Numbered from the stretch's first letter, positions 25,051 to 34,772 are shown. The stretch is DNA of 64,000 nucleotides from JAWKOK01 sp963765875 (GCA_963765875.1 CAVXYK010000015.1:186001-250000); one strand, 5' to 3'. Program-made: numbers and translations. Notes: a model not told the origin generated them from the letters alone.

Positions 25051-27147
25051 TTACGGGATTTCCCACTCCCGGTCGCAGGCATCAGCGACCTCGCTCAATG
25101 CCAGGGTTGCCCCAAAATGGGCTTCGATCGTCACCGTGCCGCCCGAAGACGGATCCACGACTTCACCGAAGATTCGCCCTTCGACGAAATCAATCAGGCT
25201 TCTGGTAATCGTCGCCGACAGGCGGCCTGGGTTTTCAGGATCGGCGAGAACAAATAGAGAGTTGGCACTGTCAAGCAAACTAAAACCAAGCACCGGCTTG
25301 GAGCCTGTCGTGCCTGTGGCATAGTCGGCCAGTGAAAAGTTGGCCGTCCACGTCGATGGGAAAGCCGGGTCAAAGGCCAGGACTTCCAGTGGGGCATTCT
25401 GGGTTTCGTAATGGGCGGGCCCTGCATAGAAACCGATCTGCGCGCCCCCAAGACTTGCCTCGAAGTAGCAACTGCACTGCCGCTCCTCAACCACGGTGAT
25501 CTCATTCGTGAAATGATTGAGTTTGGATCTGGAATCCACATCTGTTGACGTGACCAACAGAACCATCTCAGTCGGACCACTACATCTTGAGCGCAGTTCC
25601 GGGGCCAATGGCTCCCACTCGTCCGCCACAAGCAACGATTTGACCGAGTGCTCAGCAGCACTGACCGTCGTCTTCTGGGTGTATATCTTCTCCCGGTGGT
25701 AGACAAGCGGATAGCGGGCCAGCAAGAAGACAAAGGCCCCGCGCGCCTCTATGTCGCCCGCATTCAGAAATTTCAGTGGCTTTGGATTGGTGTAAACCAG
25801 CGGTAGCCCGCCCGTCGGCACCGGCGCGCCGCTACTGTCCTTGATCGTACCGTCAAGGAATTCCTGTCCAAACTGATGAAGGTCTAACCCGAGCGCAGCC
25901 AGTTTTTTGGCTTGATCGATTTCCCCACTTCCGGCATTTGTTGGCATGGCCTTCAGCATGCTACGAATGATCCAGTCGTTGCCTTTTTTGTTGCCCACAT
26001 ATTGAAAAAAGAGGCTATTCTCATAGGACATACCTTGTAGCCACATCGTAGCCGACACTCTGTTGAACTTATCGAGCCATCTATGCTCAAGGTTGGTTTC
26101 CGGATAGACCACATTGCTGAAATAGGAAGCCGATCCCTCGCTCCACCAGTCCCTGACCGCGTAACTCGGTTCCGATTGTGCAGCCAGATTCGCCCCCTGA
26201 AAGCAGTGAAATATCTCATGGGCCACACCCTGTTTGAACTTCTCGATCCCGAGTTCGCCAAATTTGTACATCACGATTGGACACGAATCGTACCCGAAAT
26301 CTGTGATCGCATTCGAAAATGCTCCACCATAGGTATCGAAGTCGTTGGCCAACAAGGGCGCAAAGATCAGCGTCACGTCCGGCATGTCACCGTAGCGCAA
26401 ATACTCGATCACGCTCTTCTCCATGGCATCAAGTGCGGCCTCAAAGTAGGGACTTCCCTTGGGATCATCATGCCGATCTACTGAGTAGTAGACGCGTAGC
26501 TTAATCGGCTTGTTGTCGAAGACCGTGCGTTCCGCATAGTACAGGCATGGGCCGGGAGCAGGCAGATCATCGGGCAAGCCCTGTAGCCAGGCATCGGCAC
26601 ATGCCTGGGCGTTCACGCGTTCTACAGAATTTGCTGAGCCGTCAGACGTAGCAGCAAGGCTGCTAGCCGTCGGTATAGGCGCTGCATAGTGATCGAGATT
26701 CGCCTTCGGCGGCAGAATGAGTTTGCGCAACCGGTTGATCTCTGCCTTCACCGTTGCATCCGCCCCATTGCGTAGATAATGGACCGCCATCGACTCCACG
26801 CCAGTGCCTTCGCCAGCGGGCAGATCAGCGCCCCCTGGCAGATCGGATAAGGAACGCTTCCCTGCAAAGAACTCAAGCGTCCGGATGATCCCTTCTTCCT
26901 CGGTCCAGACCCCGGTTTCGGTATTGTGCACAATCAGTTCGGCAAAGTTTGCAGGCAGTCTCACAACTGTATCGATCGGCGGCGATGCAGATCCATCGTT
27001 GGTGACAACAATTGGTAAATAGAGATTGCCGGACTGGGCAGCGACTGACTCGCTACCGGCCAGCAGCAAGAACAGAACGACGCCGGCCAACAGCGCGCTG
27101 CCTGCCACAGATCGAACAGACCGCAGACGATGTAGCGTTTTGCACAT
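25051..27147 (-). CDS. secreted zincin-like metallopeptidase
   Basis: A 698-residue exported protein. The signal peptide (about 1-35, VAGSALLAGVVLFLLLAG) is followed by SGNLYLPIVV, a mature N-terminus common in Chloroflexota secreted proteins. The zinc motif HEIFHCFQ has His310, Glu311 and His314, the gluzincin HExxH. A third ligand could be Glu in WWSEGSASYF about 27 residues on, as in gluzincins. The C-terminal 250 residues look like beta-rich domains. ATG at 27147 is chosen because GGAGAGGAAG precedes it; the frame continues upstream to 27216. Probably an extracellular protease; substrate unknown. Confidence 0.75.
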   Translation of the reverse strand: MCKTLHRLRSVRSVAGSALLAGVVLFLLLAGSESVAAQSGNLYLPIVVTNDGSASPPIDTVVRLPANFAELIVHNTETGVWTEEEGIIRTLEFFAGKRSLSDLPGGADLPAGEGTGVESMAVHYLRNGADATVKAEINRLRKLILPPKANLDHYAAPIPTASSLAATSDGSANSVERVNAQACADAWLQGLPDDLPAPGPCLYYAERTVFDNKPIKLRVYYSVDRHDDPKGSPYFEAALDAMEKSVIEYLRYGDMPDVTLIFAPLLANDFDTYGGAFSNAITDFGYDSCPIVMYKFGELGIEKFKQGVAHEIFHCFQGANLAAQSEPSYAVRDWWSEGSASYFSNVVYPETNLEHRWLDKFNRVSATMWLQGMSYENSLFFQYVGNKKGNDWIIRSMLKAMPTNAGSGEIDQAKKLAALGLDLHQFGQEFLDGTIKDSSGAPVPTGGLPLVYTNPKPLKFLNAGDIEARGAFVFLLARYPLVYHREKIYTQKTTVSAAEHSVKSLLVADEWEPLAPELRSRCSGPTEMVLLVTSTDVDSRSKLNHFTNEITVVEERQCSCYFEASLGGAQIGFYAGPAHYETQNAPLEVLAFDPAFPSTWTANFSLADYATGTTGSKPVLGFSLLDSANSLFVLADPENPGRLSATITRSLIDFVEGRIFGEVVDPSSGGTVTIEAHFGATLALSEVADACDREWEIP

Positions 27148-27293
27148 AGAGCACTTCCTCTCCATCATGATGATTCGGCCAACTACCGACAGAAACCAGT
27201 ATACAGAACCTGTCAAATCAGTTCGATTTCTGAGCAGCCCAGGAGCCTGTCGGAGAGAGAAAGGATGACTCTACTGCGAAAACGCCTATTTCA

Positions 27294-27377
27294 CCACGGA
27301 GGCACGGAGGAGGCACAGAGTTCACAGAGGAAAAGCTCTTTCAATCTGTGGCTATCGGTGTCTATCTGCGGCTGATT
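27294..27377 (+). repeat. CCACGGAGG..CACAGAG element, copy 1
   Basis: CCACGGAGGCACGGAGGAGG followed by CACAGAG, TCACAGAGG, AAAGCTC and CTGCGGCTGA. The copy at 31731-31803 is in the opposite orientation with the same order of blocks. Confidence 0.65.
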
Positions 27378-27397
27378 TTCTGTTTTCGCTGGGGTGT

Positions 27398-27504
27398 CAC
27401 TCAATAGAACGCGGATTGCGCGGATGTAGCGGAAAAAGCCGGATCTTTTCTGCTTTATCCGCGTATATCGGCTGAATCTGCGTCATTTCGCGTTCTATTG
27501 AGTG
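27398..27504. repeat. palindrome, ATAGAACGCGG family copy 2
   Basis: Perfect 16-bp arms CACTCAATAGAACGCG and complement (27398-27413, 27489-27504). The ATAGAACGCGGATT part is shared with the 32-bp-arm palindrome at 8835-8931. Confidence 0.7.
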
Positions 27505-27763
27505 TCGCTCCGACAGGCTCCTAGATTCTGTTGAAATCTCGTTTTCGCGGGGATGAATCCCACCTCGGAGGCGCCGCCCTCTGAAATTTGGACACGATTC
27601 CATTAGAACCGATAACGGTGCCAGATATAATCCTGAGCTTGATTCGCATGGGCCCTAACCCTGCCGCAACAAGGCCACGCGCTGGAAATCAGACTCGGTT
27701 GCTCTGGCGCCGGGGGAAAGGGAGGATGCTTCAAGCCAATTTATACGGGCTGTCGACGGCGCC

Positions 27764-28615
27764 TTAGCCTATGTGCGTGTGCAACATGCGCTGCTGCGCC
27801 CGCTTCTGCAGCGACGTGACGGCCAAAACCGCTGCAAAGAGCGTCGCCTGCGAGAGCACAATGGTTGCGCCTGAAGCAACGTCGATGTAGTAGCTGAGAT
27901 ACATGCCGACAAAGCCGGTCAGCGCGCCGACGGTGGTGGAGAGCAGAATGATGCGATTGAAGCTATCGGTGAGCAACCGAGCGGTGATGGCCGGAATGAC
28001 CAGCGCGGCAGCAATCAGGGTGACGCCAAGAATTTGTAGCGCAGCGATCAGCGTGGCTGCCAGCAGCAGGGCGAAGAGTGTGTCGATCCAGGGTGTGCGT
28101 ACGCCGTAGATCTGGGCGACTTCGGCGTCAAAGGTCGTGAAGAGCAATTGGCGATAGACGAAGAAAATCGACAGTGCGACCAAAACACAGACGGCTGCGA
28201 TGATCAATACATCCGTGCTCGTGACGCCCAAGATGTTGCCGAAGAGGGCCGCATCGAACGAGCGTGTGAAGCTGCGGTAGCGGCTGATCAGCGCGACGCC
28301 CACGGCGAAGCTGGCTGTTGTGATGACGCCGATGGCTGCATCGGCATTGATCTGGGTCCTGCGTACAGTCTGGTTGATCAGCAGCGCAGCAAGAAAGCCC
28401 CATAGGCCTGCGCCCAGATAGAAGTTCCACTGAAACACGTAAGCGACTACCGCCCCGCCAAAGATGGCATGGGAGAGACCGTGGCCGATGTAGCTCATGC
28501 CACGCAGCACGATGTAGACCCCGATCAGGCCACAGAGCGCCCCGGCCAACACCGCGGCGATGGTCCCATTGCGAAAAAACTCAAACTGAAACGGTTCGAT
28601 CAACAATTCGATCAT
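27764..28615 (-). CDS. Zn/Mn ABC transporter permease
   Basis: A 283-residue ABC-3 family permease with about eight membrane helices. GLSHAIFGGAVVAY and the segment with VTLIAAALVIPAITARLL are typical of ZnuB/MntB/TroC proteins. ATG at 28615 follows GAGGAGGCTTGTG; the frame opens earlier at 28666 within the ATPase gene. The coding regions overlap by 35 bases, so translation is probably coupled. It forms the membrane channel for the ATPase and binding protein encoded just upstream. Confidence 0.88.
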   Translation of the reverse strand: MIELLIEPFQFEFFRNGTIAAVLAGALCGLIGVYIVLRGMSYIGHGLSHAIFGGAVVAYVFQWNFYLGAGLWGFLAALLINQTVRRTQINADAAIGVITTASFAVGVALISRYRSFTRSFDAALFGNILGVTSTDVLIIAAVCVLVALSIFFVYRQLLFTTFDAEVAQIYGVRTPWIDTLFALLLAATLIAALQILGVTLIAAALVIPAITARLLTDSFNRIILLSTTVGALTGFVGMYLSYYIDVASGATIVLSQATLFAAVLAVTSLQKRAQQRMLHTHIG

Positions 28616-29489
28616 CACAAGCCTCCTCTTCGTTCTGCATGGCTCCCGGCTGGGCAACTTCCTCATCGGATCCGATCACCTGGTGTCCCAGCACAGGATC
28701 AACCACTACGTCTTCCAGCTTGTGATGATGCGGTTTCTGATGGACGAGCAGCATGCCATCGTGGCGGATGACCTGCATGTTGCCCCGATAGGTCTCGGTG
28801 AGAATATCTGAGGTAAAGACCTGGTCTGTCTTGCCCTGGGCAATGATGCGCCGGTTAAGACAGATGGCCCAGGGGATATGGGCGGCGGCCATGTTGAGAT
28901 CGTGGGTTGTCATCAAGATAGTCATGCCCTGGCTGTTGAGGTCGAGCAACAGATGAAGCATCTTCTCCGCCGTCTGCATGTCTACGCCCGACGTGGGTTC
29001 ATCGAGCACCAGCAGATCCGGTTGCGCCACGAGTGCCCGCGCAAGGAAGACACGCTGTTGTTGCCCCCCAGAGAGATTGCGGATGTGGTTGGATCGTAGA
29101 TGCTCGATCTGTAAGTGGGCTAGAACCTCGGCCACTGCGGCCCTATCTCCAGGGCTGGGCCACGGCCAGAGCCGGGCTTGGCGGACCTGCCCCATGAGCA
29201 CGACCTGTTCCACCGTCACCGGGAAGCTCCAGTCGATGGTATCAACCTGGGGCACATAGGAGACGCGGGGCGCAGGACGCCCTTTAAGCGCCTTTCCGGC
29301 AATGAACACTTCGCCACGCGTGGGCGACAGCGCGCCGAGGGCAAGACGCAGCAAGCTTGTCTTTCCTGCGCCGCTGGGTCCGACCACGCCGGCGAACTGA
29401 CCCGGATGAAGGTGTAAGTTGATGTCGTTGAGTACGGGCGTGCTGCCGTATCCAAACGCCACGTCACGCAATTCAATTTGGGGTTCCAT
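28581..29489 (-). CDS. Zn/Mn ABC transporter ATP-binding protein
   Basis: A 302-residue ABC ATPase. Walker A GPSGAGKTS is at about 37-45, the Q-loop in SYVPQVDTIDWSFP, the signature LSGGQQQR and Walker B LLVLDEPTSG follow, and the H-loop is MTTHDLN. VDTIDWSFPVTV is characteristic of the manganese/zinc subfamily. The C-terminal extension has HQKPHHHKL, a His-rich stretch that could sense or carry metal. The gene lies between binding-protein and permease genes on the minus strand. Confidence 0.9.
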   Translation of the reverse strand: MEPQIELRDVAFGYGSTPVLNDINLHLHPGQFAGVVGPSGAGKTSLLRLALGALSPTRGEVFIAGKALKGRPAPRVSYVPQVDTIDWSFPVTVEQVVLMGQVRQARLWPWPSPGDRAAVAEVLAHLQIEHLRSNHIRNLSGGQQQRVFLARALVAQPDLLVLDEPTSGVDMQTAEKMLHLLLDLNSQGMTILMTTHDLNMAAAHIPWAICLNRRIIAQGKTDQVFTSDILTETYRGNMQVIRHDGMLLVHQKPHHHKLEDVVVDPVLGHQVIGSDEEVAQPGAMQNEEEACDDRIVDRTVSV

Positions 29490-29512
29490 AACGCTCCGTA
29501 TTGGTCCCGGGC

Positions 29513-30557
29513 TTAGTCTTGAACCTGGTTGACGGCGGCATCATCGCCGGGAATGTTGCTTGGATCGACCGACGTGATGAGCGTAGGATCGCCGCCGAGG
29601 GCTTCTGCCATAATGCGTACATTCTCGACCATCATACCCACATACGAATGATTGGCATCCCCAGGGGCTCCAGGCAGATCGTCATCTCGCAGTGTGTCGA
29701 CATAGGCGACACCGGCCTCCTTGGCGATCTGGTCGAGCACAGGCGACGGGAAGACTTCCGAGCCAAAGATGGCCGGCGCTTCGGCCTCGCGCAACTGCGT
29801 GATCAGGTCGGCCACCTCGCGTGCCGACGGCTCCGCGAAATCGGCCGGCTGAATGGCCCCGATAACCGTTGTGCCGTAGCGAGGCGAGAAGTAAGCCCAT
29901 GAATCATGGTAGGTCAACAGCTGGCGATTCTCCGGCGGGATCGAGTCGATCGTCGCTTTGATGGCTGTGTCCAGTTCGTTGATCTGCGCTTCAAAGGCCG
30001 CATAGTTGCTCGCATAAACATCCGCATTGTCCGGATCTCGCTCACTCAACTTGTCGCGCACAATCTCTGCATAGCGCAACGCATAAATTGGATTCGGCCA
30101 TAGGTGCGGATTCGGGACTGCCCGCCGCGGCAGGAAAGGAGAAGTCAAAAACATGCTCATCGGGCGTGATCGTCATGTCACCCAGGAGCACGATCTCGGC
30201 ATCGTCGCCTATGTTTGCCTCGGCCAACCGCAATGTCGGCTCTTCAAGATTGAGCCCATTGATGAATACAAGATCAGCCTCCGCCAGCGCGCGTGCATCC
30301 GAAGGAGCCGGCTCGAAGGTGTGAGAATTGACGCCCTCCGGCACAATGCCGGTCAGGGCAATCTTCTCCCCGCCGATGTTGTAGACGATGTTCGTGACCG
30401 GCGAAACGGTAGAGACAATCTGTAACTTTTCGGACTCACCGGCAGCAGAAACCTCGCTTGTAGAGGTGTCGCTGTCGGTCGGCGTACTGCAGGCAGTCGT
30501 CAGGAGTGCGACCAGGACGAAAACCAGAATATGAAATCGAATGCGACTAGGATTCAT
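29513..30557 (-). CDS. Zn/Mn ABC transporter substrate-binding lipoprotein (frame slip near 30130)
   Basis: A TroA/ZnuA-type binding protein split by a frame change. The N-terminal frame (30557-30042) has the lipobox TTACS, VSTVSPVTNIVYNIGGEKI and the first metal-ligand loop NSHTFEPAP. The C-terminal frame (30160-29513) continues with NPHLWPNPI (second His), ENRQLLTYHDSWAYFSPRYG (third His) and the Asp/His region near DANHSYVG. The switch is between SFPAAAG and PNPHLWP, near 30130. It heads the metal transporter genes, 23 bases before the ATPase gene. Metal specificity between Zn and Mn is open. Confidence 0.8.
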
Positions 30558-30757
30558 GGGTCTTGTGTTTCCCTTTTGTACAACTAGTTTCTATGGAACT
30601 CTTCGAAGTATTTCACGTCAACCACAGATCATTCTCGTCTCTTTCCAACCGGCTGTCTGTCTGAGTTCTCACAATGAGGAGATCCATCGGCCAATTCGAT
30701 CCGGAATCTGGATGCAATCATCCGGTGCGATTGGCCGCCATTGTCTACAATGAAGCA

Positions 30758-31636
30758 ATGAAAACTGATCAATGGATTTCTCTAGAGACGACACCGCCCC
30801 TTTCGCTGCACATTCGTGAATGGCCAGCGGGAGGCCCATCTTCCCATCCGCCCTTTGTTCTACTGCATGGTCTGGCCAGTAATGCCTTCACCTGGGACGC
30901 AGTCGCTGCCCATCTGTCGGCCGCAGGCGAGCGCGTGATAGCGGTTGACCAACGAGGTCATGGTCTGTCTGACAAGCCCGAAGACGGCTATGATTTCGAT
31001 ACGATTGTCGATGACCTACGCATGCTGCTCGATGCATTGGCCATCGAACGGGCAACCGTGATTGGCCGATCGTGGGGCGGCAATGTGGTCCTTGCCTTTG
31101 GCGCAGCGCACCCTGAACGCGTGCATGGACTCGGTTTCGTCGACGGCGGCTACATCGACCTTCAGATGAGGCCTGACAACACCTGGAAAACAGTTGAGCG
31201 CAATCTGAAGCCGCCCGCTCTAGCGGGCATGCCCGCGGCAGATCTGGCCGAGCGTATGCGAAACGGCCATCCGGACTGGACTCAGTCCGGCATCGAAGCA
31301 ACGATGGCTAACTTCGAAATTCTGCCCGATGGCACGGTTCGCCCATGGCTCAAGTTGGACAACCACATGCTTATCCTGCGTGCGCTGTGGGAGCAGCGTC
31401 CGAGTCTGCTCTATCCGCGGATCGGTCTGCCGGTTTACATTGCGGTGGCCGAAAGCAACGGGGATTTGGAGTGGGCAGCAGTCAAACGAGCGCAAGTTGC
31501 TGCTGCCGAGGCAGCGCTGAGCAGGGTTCGAGTTGAGCTCTTTCCCGAAACGGATCACGACATCCATGTCCACCGACCCGCACAACTGGCCACTGCATTT
31601 CTGAGGGAACTAGAGACCGGCATCTGGTCCGGTTGA
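30758..31636 (+). CDS. alpha/beta hydrolase
   Basis: A 292-residue alpha/beta-fold hydrolase. The oxyanion segment LLHGLASN, the nucleophile elbow GRSWGGN with Ser105 and the catalytic His267 (TDHDIHVH) are in place; VDQRGHGLSDKP is typical of the family. ATG at 30758 is preferred over the frame's start at 30674, since it lies 8 bases behind TACAATGAAGC and opens the conserved region. Substrate unknown: esterase, haloperoxidase-like or C-C hydrolase are possible. It is divergent from the metal transporter. Confidence 0.85.
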   Translation: MKTDQWISLETTPPLSLHIREWPAGGPSSHPPFVLLHGLASNAFTWDAVAAHLSAAGERVIAVDQRGHGLSDKPEDGYDFDTIVDDLRMLLDALAIERATVIGRSWGGNVVLAFGAAHPERVHGLGFVDGGYIDLQMRPDNTWKTVERNLKPPALAGMPAADLAERMRNGHPDWTQSGIEATMANFEILPDGTVRPWLKLDNHMLILRALWEQRPSLLYPRIGLPVYIAVAESNGDLEWAAVKRAQVAAAEAALSRVRVELFPETDHDIHVHRPAQLATAFLRELETGIWSG

Positions 31637-31730
31637 GTCATACCAATTGCTTCTCTGAGCTATCGTGGGAGACGGCTCCGATTTCCTTCGGTAGTGGCCG
31701 ACTACATAGAATCTCAGAGGTCCCAACGAT

Positions 31731-31803
31731 TCAGCCGCAGTTGGCCGCAGATGGAAGGAGCTTTCCCTCTGTGACCCTCTGTGCTACCTCTGTACCTCCG
31801 TGG
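31731..31803 (-). repeat. CCACGGAGG..CACAGAG element, copy 2
   Basis: On the minus strand CCACGGAGGTACAGAGGTAG is followed by CACAGAGGG, TCACAGAGGG, AAAGCTC and CTGCGGCTGA. The blocks have the same order as at 27294-27377 but lie inverted in the chromosome. Confidence 0.65.
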
Positions 31804-31861
31804 TTAATGAGCGCAAATAACCACAGATGAACCGCAGTCACCCACAAATAGGAGCGTTAGC

Positions 31862-32947
31862 ATGAATTCCAAACCCGGCCCAATCGTTTTGCTGGGTTCC
31901 GGCGAAACCTCGCCCAGCATCCGAAAGGTGTATGAAAGTCTGTTTCAGCGTTTTGAGCCCCCGGTAAACGTCGGCATTTTGGAGACGCCGGCTGGATTCG
32001 AGCCCAATTCAGACTATGTTGCCGGTCAAATCGGCGCGTATCTTGAGAAACATCTGCAAAACCACCGACCGGAAATCTCAATCATCCCCGTTCGCAAACG
32101 AGGCACGGAATTCAGCCCTGACAATCCCGACTTGTTGACGCCAATGTACGACGCCGATCTCTTGCTCATGGGGCCGGGCAGTCCCACCTATGCTGCACGC
32201 CAGTTGCGCGACAGTGTCGCCTGGCAGACGTTGCAGGCTTGTCAACGGCTGGGCATGGCCATTGTCTTTGCCAGCGCGACAACGATTGCCTCCAGCCGTC
32301 ACGCATTGCCCGTGTATGAGATCTACAAAGTCGGCGAGGATCTGCACTGGCAGGACGGGCTGGACTTCTTTGCGCCTTTTGGGCTCAATCTGGTCTTCGT
32401 CCCCCATTGGAACAACAACGATGGCGGCAAGGTATTGGACACCAGCCACTGCTATGTTGGCGTTGAACGTTATGAGCAGATGATTGCCCTGCTGCCGGAT
32501 GATGACCCTGACGATGACTCTGTAGAGCGGACAATCGTGGGCGTCGATGAGAACACGGCGCTGGTTTTTGAGCCTGCCGACGGGATCTGTTCTGTACAGG
32601 GAGTCGGCGGTGTGATCTTGATACGCCAGGGTGAGGAGCTACGCTTCGAATCCGGAGACCAGTTTGGTATTGACAAATTAGGACCATTTCGAATGCCCGC
32701 CGACCACGCCGGCATTGATGAATTGATCTGGCAAGAGACCAAGGAGCACCTGCGCCTAAGCAGAGAAGAGTCCTTAAAGGTGGCCAGCGCGCCGGACGAC
32801 ATTGTGGCGCTGGTAGATGCTCGAGAAGCCGCCCGGCACGGTCAGGATTGGGCGACCGCAGATCGCCTGCGCGATGAGATCGAAAACGCCGGCTGGCAGT
32901 TGCTGGACACGGCCGACGGGCCGGTTCTGAAAGCGCAGTCCGGGTGA
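31862..32947 (+). CDS. peptidase E/class I GATase-like protein with CysRS-type C-terminal tail
   Basis: A 361-residue protein. The N-terminal 210 residues (GPIVLLGSGETSP, MGPGSPTYAARQL, ASATTIASSRHALPVYEIYK) look like the flavodoxin-like fold of peptidase E/cyanophycinase relatives. The expected serine nucleophile region is SATTIAS, shifted from the usual GxSAGA. The last 55 residues (ALVDAREAARHGQDWATADR then LRDEI and GWQLLDTADGPVLK) match the helical C-terminal end of cysteinyl-tRNA synthetase. No HIGH or KMSKS motif is present, so it is not a synthetase, although pipelines may name it so. Role unknown; the tail may bind RNA. Confidence 0.65.
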   Translation: MNSKPGPIVLLGSGETSPSIRKVYESLFQRFEPPVNVGILETPAGFEPNSDYVAGQIGAYLEKHLQNHRPEISIIPVRKRGTEFSPDNPDLLTPMYDADLLLMGPGSPTYAARQLRDSVAWQTLQACQRLGMAIVFASATTIASSRHALPVYEIYKVGEDLHWQDGLDFFAPFGLNLVFVPHWNNNDGGKVLDTSHCYVGVERYEQMIALLPDDDPDDDSVERTIVGVDENTALVFEPADGICSVQGVGGVILIRQGEELRFESGDQFGIDKLGPFRMPADHAGIDELIWQETKEHLRLSREESLKVASAPDDIVALVDAREAARHGQDWATADRLRDEIENAGWQLLDTADGPVLKAQSG

Positions 32948-33183
32948 CAACTTGCCATTGTGCAAGTTGCACAGTGGCTCTGCCGCAATCTTGGTATGAT
33001 CTGCTGGTGGATGAACGATGCAAATGAAACTATAATGATTCGGGCAGGAGACTGAGGCCATTTGGGTTTGTCAACTGCCGGATTTCCCTGGAACGATTCA
33101 GCGCAGTTGATTAGACTGTTGCGACGAGGAATTGTTTTTAGCCCAGAGGGCAAAGACTAAACAAGATTGAAGGAGACTCTGTC

Positions 33184-34599
33184 ATGCACTTAGGTTGTAC
33201 CACGCCGCAGGATGTCGTAGCTGCGATCAGTGAAAACGACATCAAAATGGTGGACTTCAAGTTCACCGATCTATTTGGCCAGTGGCAGCACTTTACGGTT
33301 CCGGTCGAACACTTCGATATCGACGGAGCCTTCAATGAAGGAATGGGCTTCGACGGCTCATCCATCCGCGGATTCAAGAGCATTGAAGCCAGCGACATGG
33401 TGCTGCGTGCCGACCCGACGACCTCGTTGATCGACGCCGTCTGTGCCCTGCCGACCCTGAGCATGGTCTGTAACGTCTTCGACCCGATTACGGGCGAGGC
33501 CTTCGAGCGTGATCCTCGCTTGGTCGCTCAGAAAGCCGTCGATCATGTGAAAGCCCTTGGCATTGCCGACACCGTCTACATCGGCCCTGAGGCCGAGTTC
33601 TTCATTTTTGACGAAGTGAGCTACCACCAGGGCCGCAATTCAGCCGGCTTCCAAGTGGAGAGTGAGGAGGCTCCCTGGACCTCCGAGTTCCCTGGCGGCG
33701 GCCACAAGGTCGGCCTCAAGGGCGGCTATTTCCCGGTGGCTCCTTTCGACACGCTGCAGGACATTCGCACCGAAATCGTGCGCGCCATGATAGACGCCGG
33801 CATCAAGACCGAGTTGCACCACCATGAGGTCGGCACCGCCGGCCAGTGTGAGATCGACATGCAGTACGCCCCGTTGGTTCAGATGGCCGACCAGGTGCAG
33901 TTGTTCAAATATATTGTCAAAAATGTCGCCAAATCCCATGGCAAGACCGCAACATTCATGCCCAAGCCGATCTTCGAAGATAACGGCTCCGGTATGCATG
34001 TCCATCAGAGCCTCTGGAAAGATGGCGTGCCGCTATTCGCCGGTGACGGATATGCCGGTCTGAGTGAACTGGCTCTCAACTATGTGGGCGGTATCCTCAA
34101 GCATATCAATTCGTTGCTTGCCTTCTCTGCCCCGTTGACCAATTCCTATCGTCGCTTGGTGCCGGGCTACGAAGCGCCCGTGATTGCAGCGCTCTCTGCT
34201 CGCAACCGCTCAGCCGCCATTCGTGTGCCTATGTACTCCAGCTCGCCTAACTCGAAGCGCATCGAGTTCCGCTGCCCGGATCCCGGCGCCAACCCGTACC
34301 TGGCCTTCGCGGCCATGGTCATGGCCGGCCTTGACGGCATCAAGAACGGCTACACCCCGGGCGATCCGGCAGAAGAAGATCTCTTCGAAGAGGAGAACAT
34401 CTCCAAGTACACCCAGGTCAAGGGTTCATTGAGCGAAGTTCTGGATGCGCTGGAAGAGGATCACGATTATCTGCTGGAAGGCGGTGTCTTTACCAAGGAT
34501 ATGATCGATGCGTACATTGGTTACAAGCGCATCGAAGAAGTGGATGCTGTGCGCCTGCGCCCGCATCCTCAAGAATTTGTCATGTACTATGGTATCTAA
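33184..34599 (+). CDS. glnA: type I glutamine synthetase
   Basis: A 471-residue GSI enzyme (ATP + glutamate + ammonia to glutamine). FDGSSIRGF, the metal-ligand segment GPEAEFFIFD, HHEVGTAGQCEIDM, NGSGMHVHQS and NRSAAIRVP are all present. Where adenylylated enzymes carry the target Tyr (NLYDLP, near residue 397), this protein has Phe401 (EEDLFEEEN), so control by adenylylation is unlikely. GAAGGAGA precedes the ATG. A second synthetase follows after 440 bp. A terminator between them indicates separate transcription. Confidence 0.93.
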   Translation: MHLGCTTPQDVVAAISENDIKMVDFKFTDLFGQWQHFTVPVEHFDIDGAFNEGMGFDGSSIRGFKSIEASDMVLRADPTTSLIDAVCALPTLSMVCNVFDPITGEAFERDPRLVAQKAVDHVKALGIADTVYIGPEAEFFIFDEVSYHQGRNSAGFQVESEEAPWTSEFPGGGHKVGLKGGYFPVAPFDTLQDIRTEIVRAMIDAGIKTELHHHEVGTAGQCEIDMQYAPLVQMADQVQLFKYIVKNVAKSHGKTATFMPKPIFEDNGSGMHVHQSLWKDGVPLFAGDGYAGLSELALNYVGGILKHINSLLAFSAPLTNSYRRLVPGYEAPVIAALSARNRSAAIRVPMYSSSPNSKRIEFRCPDPGANPYLAFAAMVMAGLDGIKNGYTPGDPAEEDLFEEENISKYTQVKGSLSEVLDALEEDHDYLLEGGVFTKDMIDAYIGYKRIEEVDAVRLRPHPQEFVMYYGI

Positions 34600-34772
34600 A
34601 CTGACATTTCTACGAGATCAGTAGTTTCGAGCTGCCGGGATTTAGAGATTCCTGACGAGTCCGTAATCTCATAATTACAGGCCAAAGGCCGAAATCGCTC
34701 AATCCCATAAGAATGATCTCGTTGTGCTTTCAGTTTGGACGGCACTGCTTCCACAAAGATAGTTATTGCAGA

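Larger units (their letters stand above)
27241..27522. mobile_element. composite MITE-like element with 15-bp terminal inverted repeats
   Basis: AGGAGCCTGTCGGAG at 27241-27255 and its perfect complement at 27508-27522 bound 282 bp without a credible gene. Inside lie two other repeat units (27294-27377 and 27398-27504). The termini resemble those of DDE transposons. No target-site duplication is obvious. Confidence 0.6.

Noticed and set aside
27397..27603. 68-codon minus-strand frame
   Set aside because: It lies within repeat elements and has the composition of a palindrome translated by chance.
29682..29900. 72-codon frame inside the metal-binding protein gene
   Set aside because: Shadow of a real gene in another frame.
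31862..32947. Naming the gene cysS
   Set aside because: HIGH, KMSKS and zinc ligands of cysteinyl-tRNA synthetase are absent; only the C-terminal helices match.
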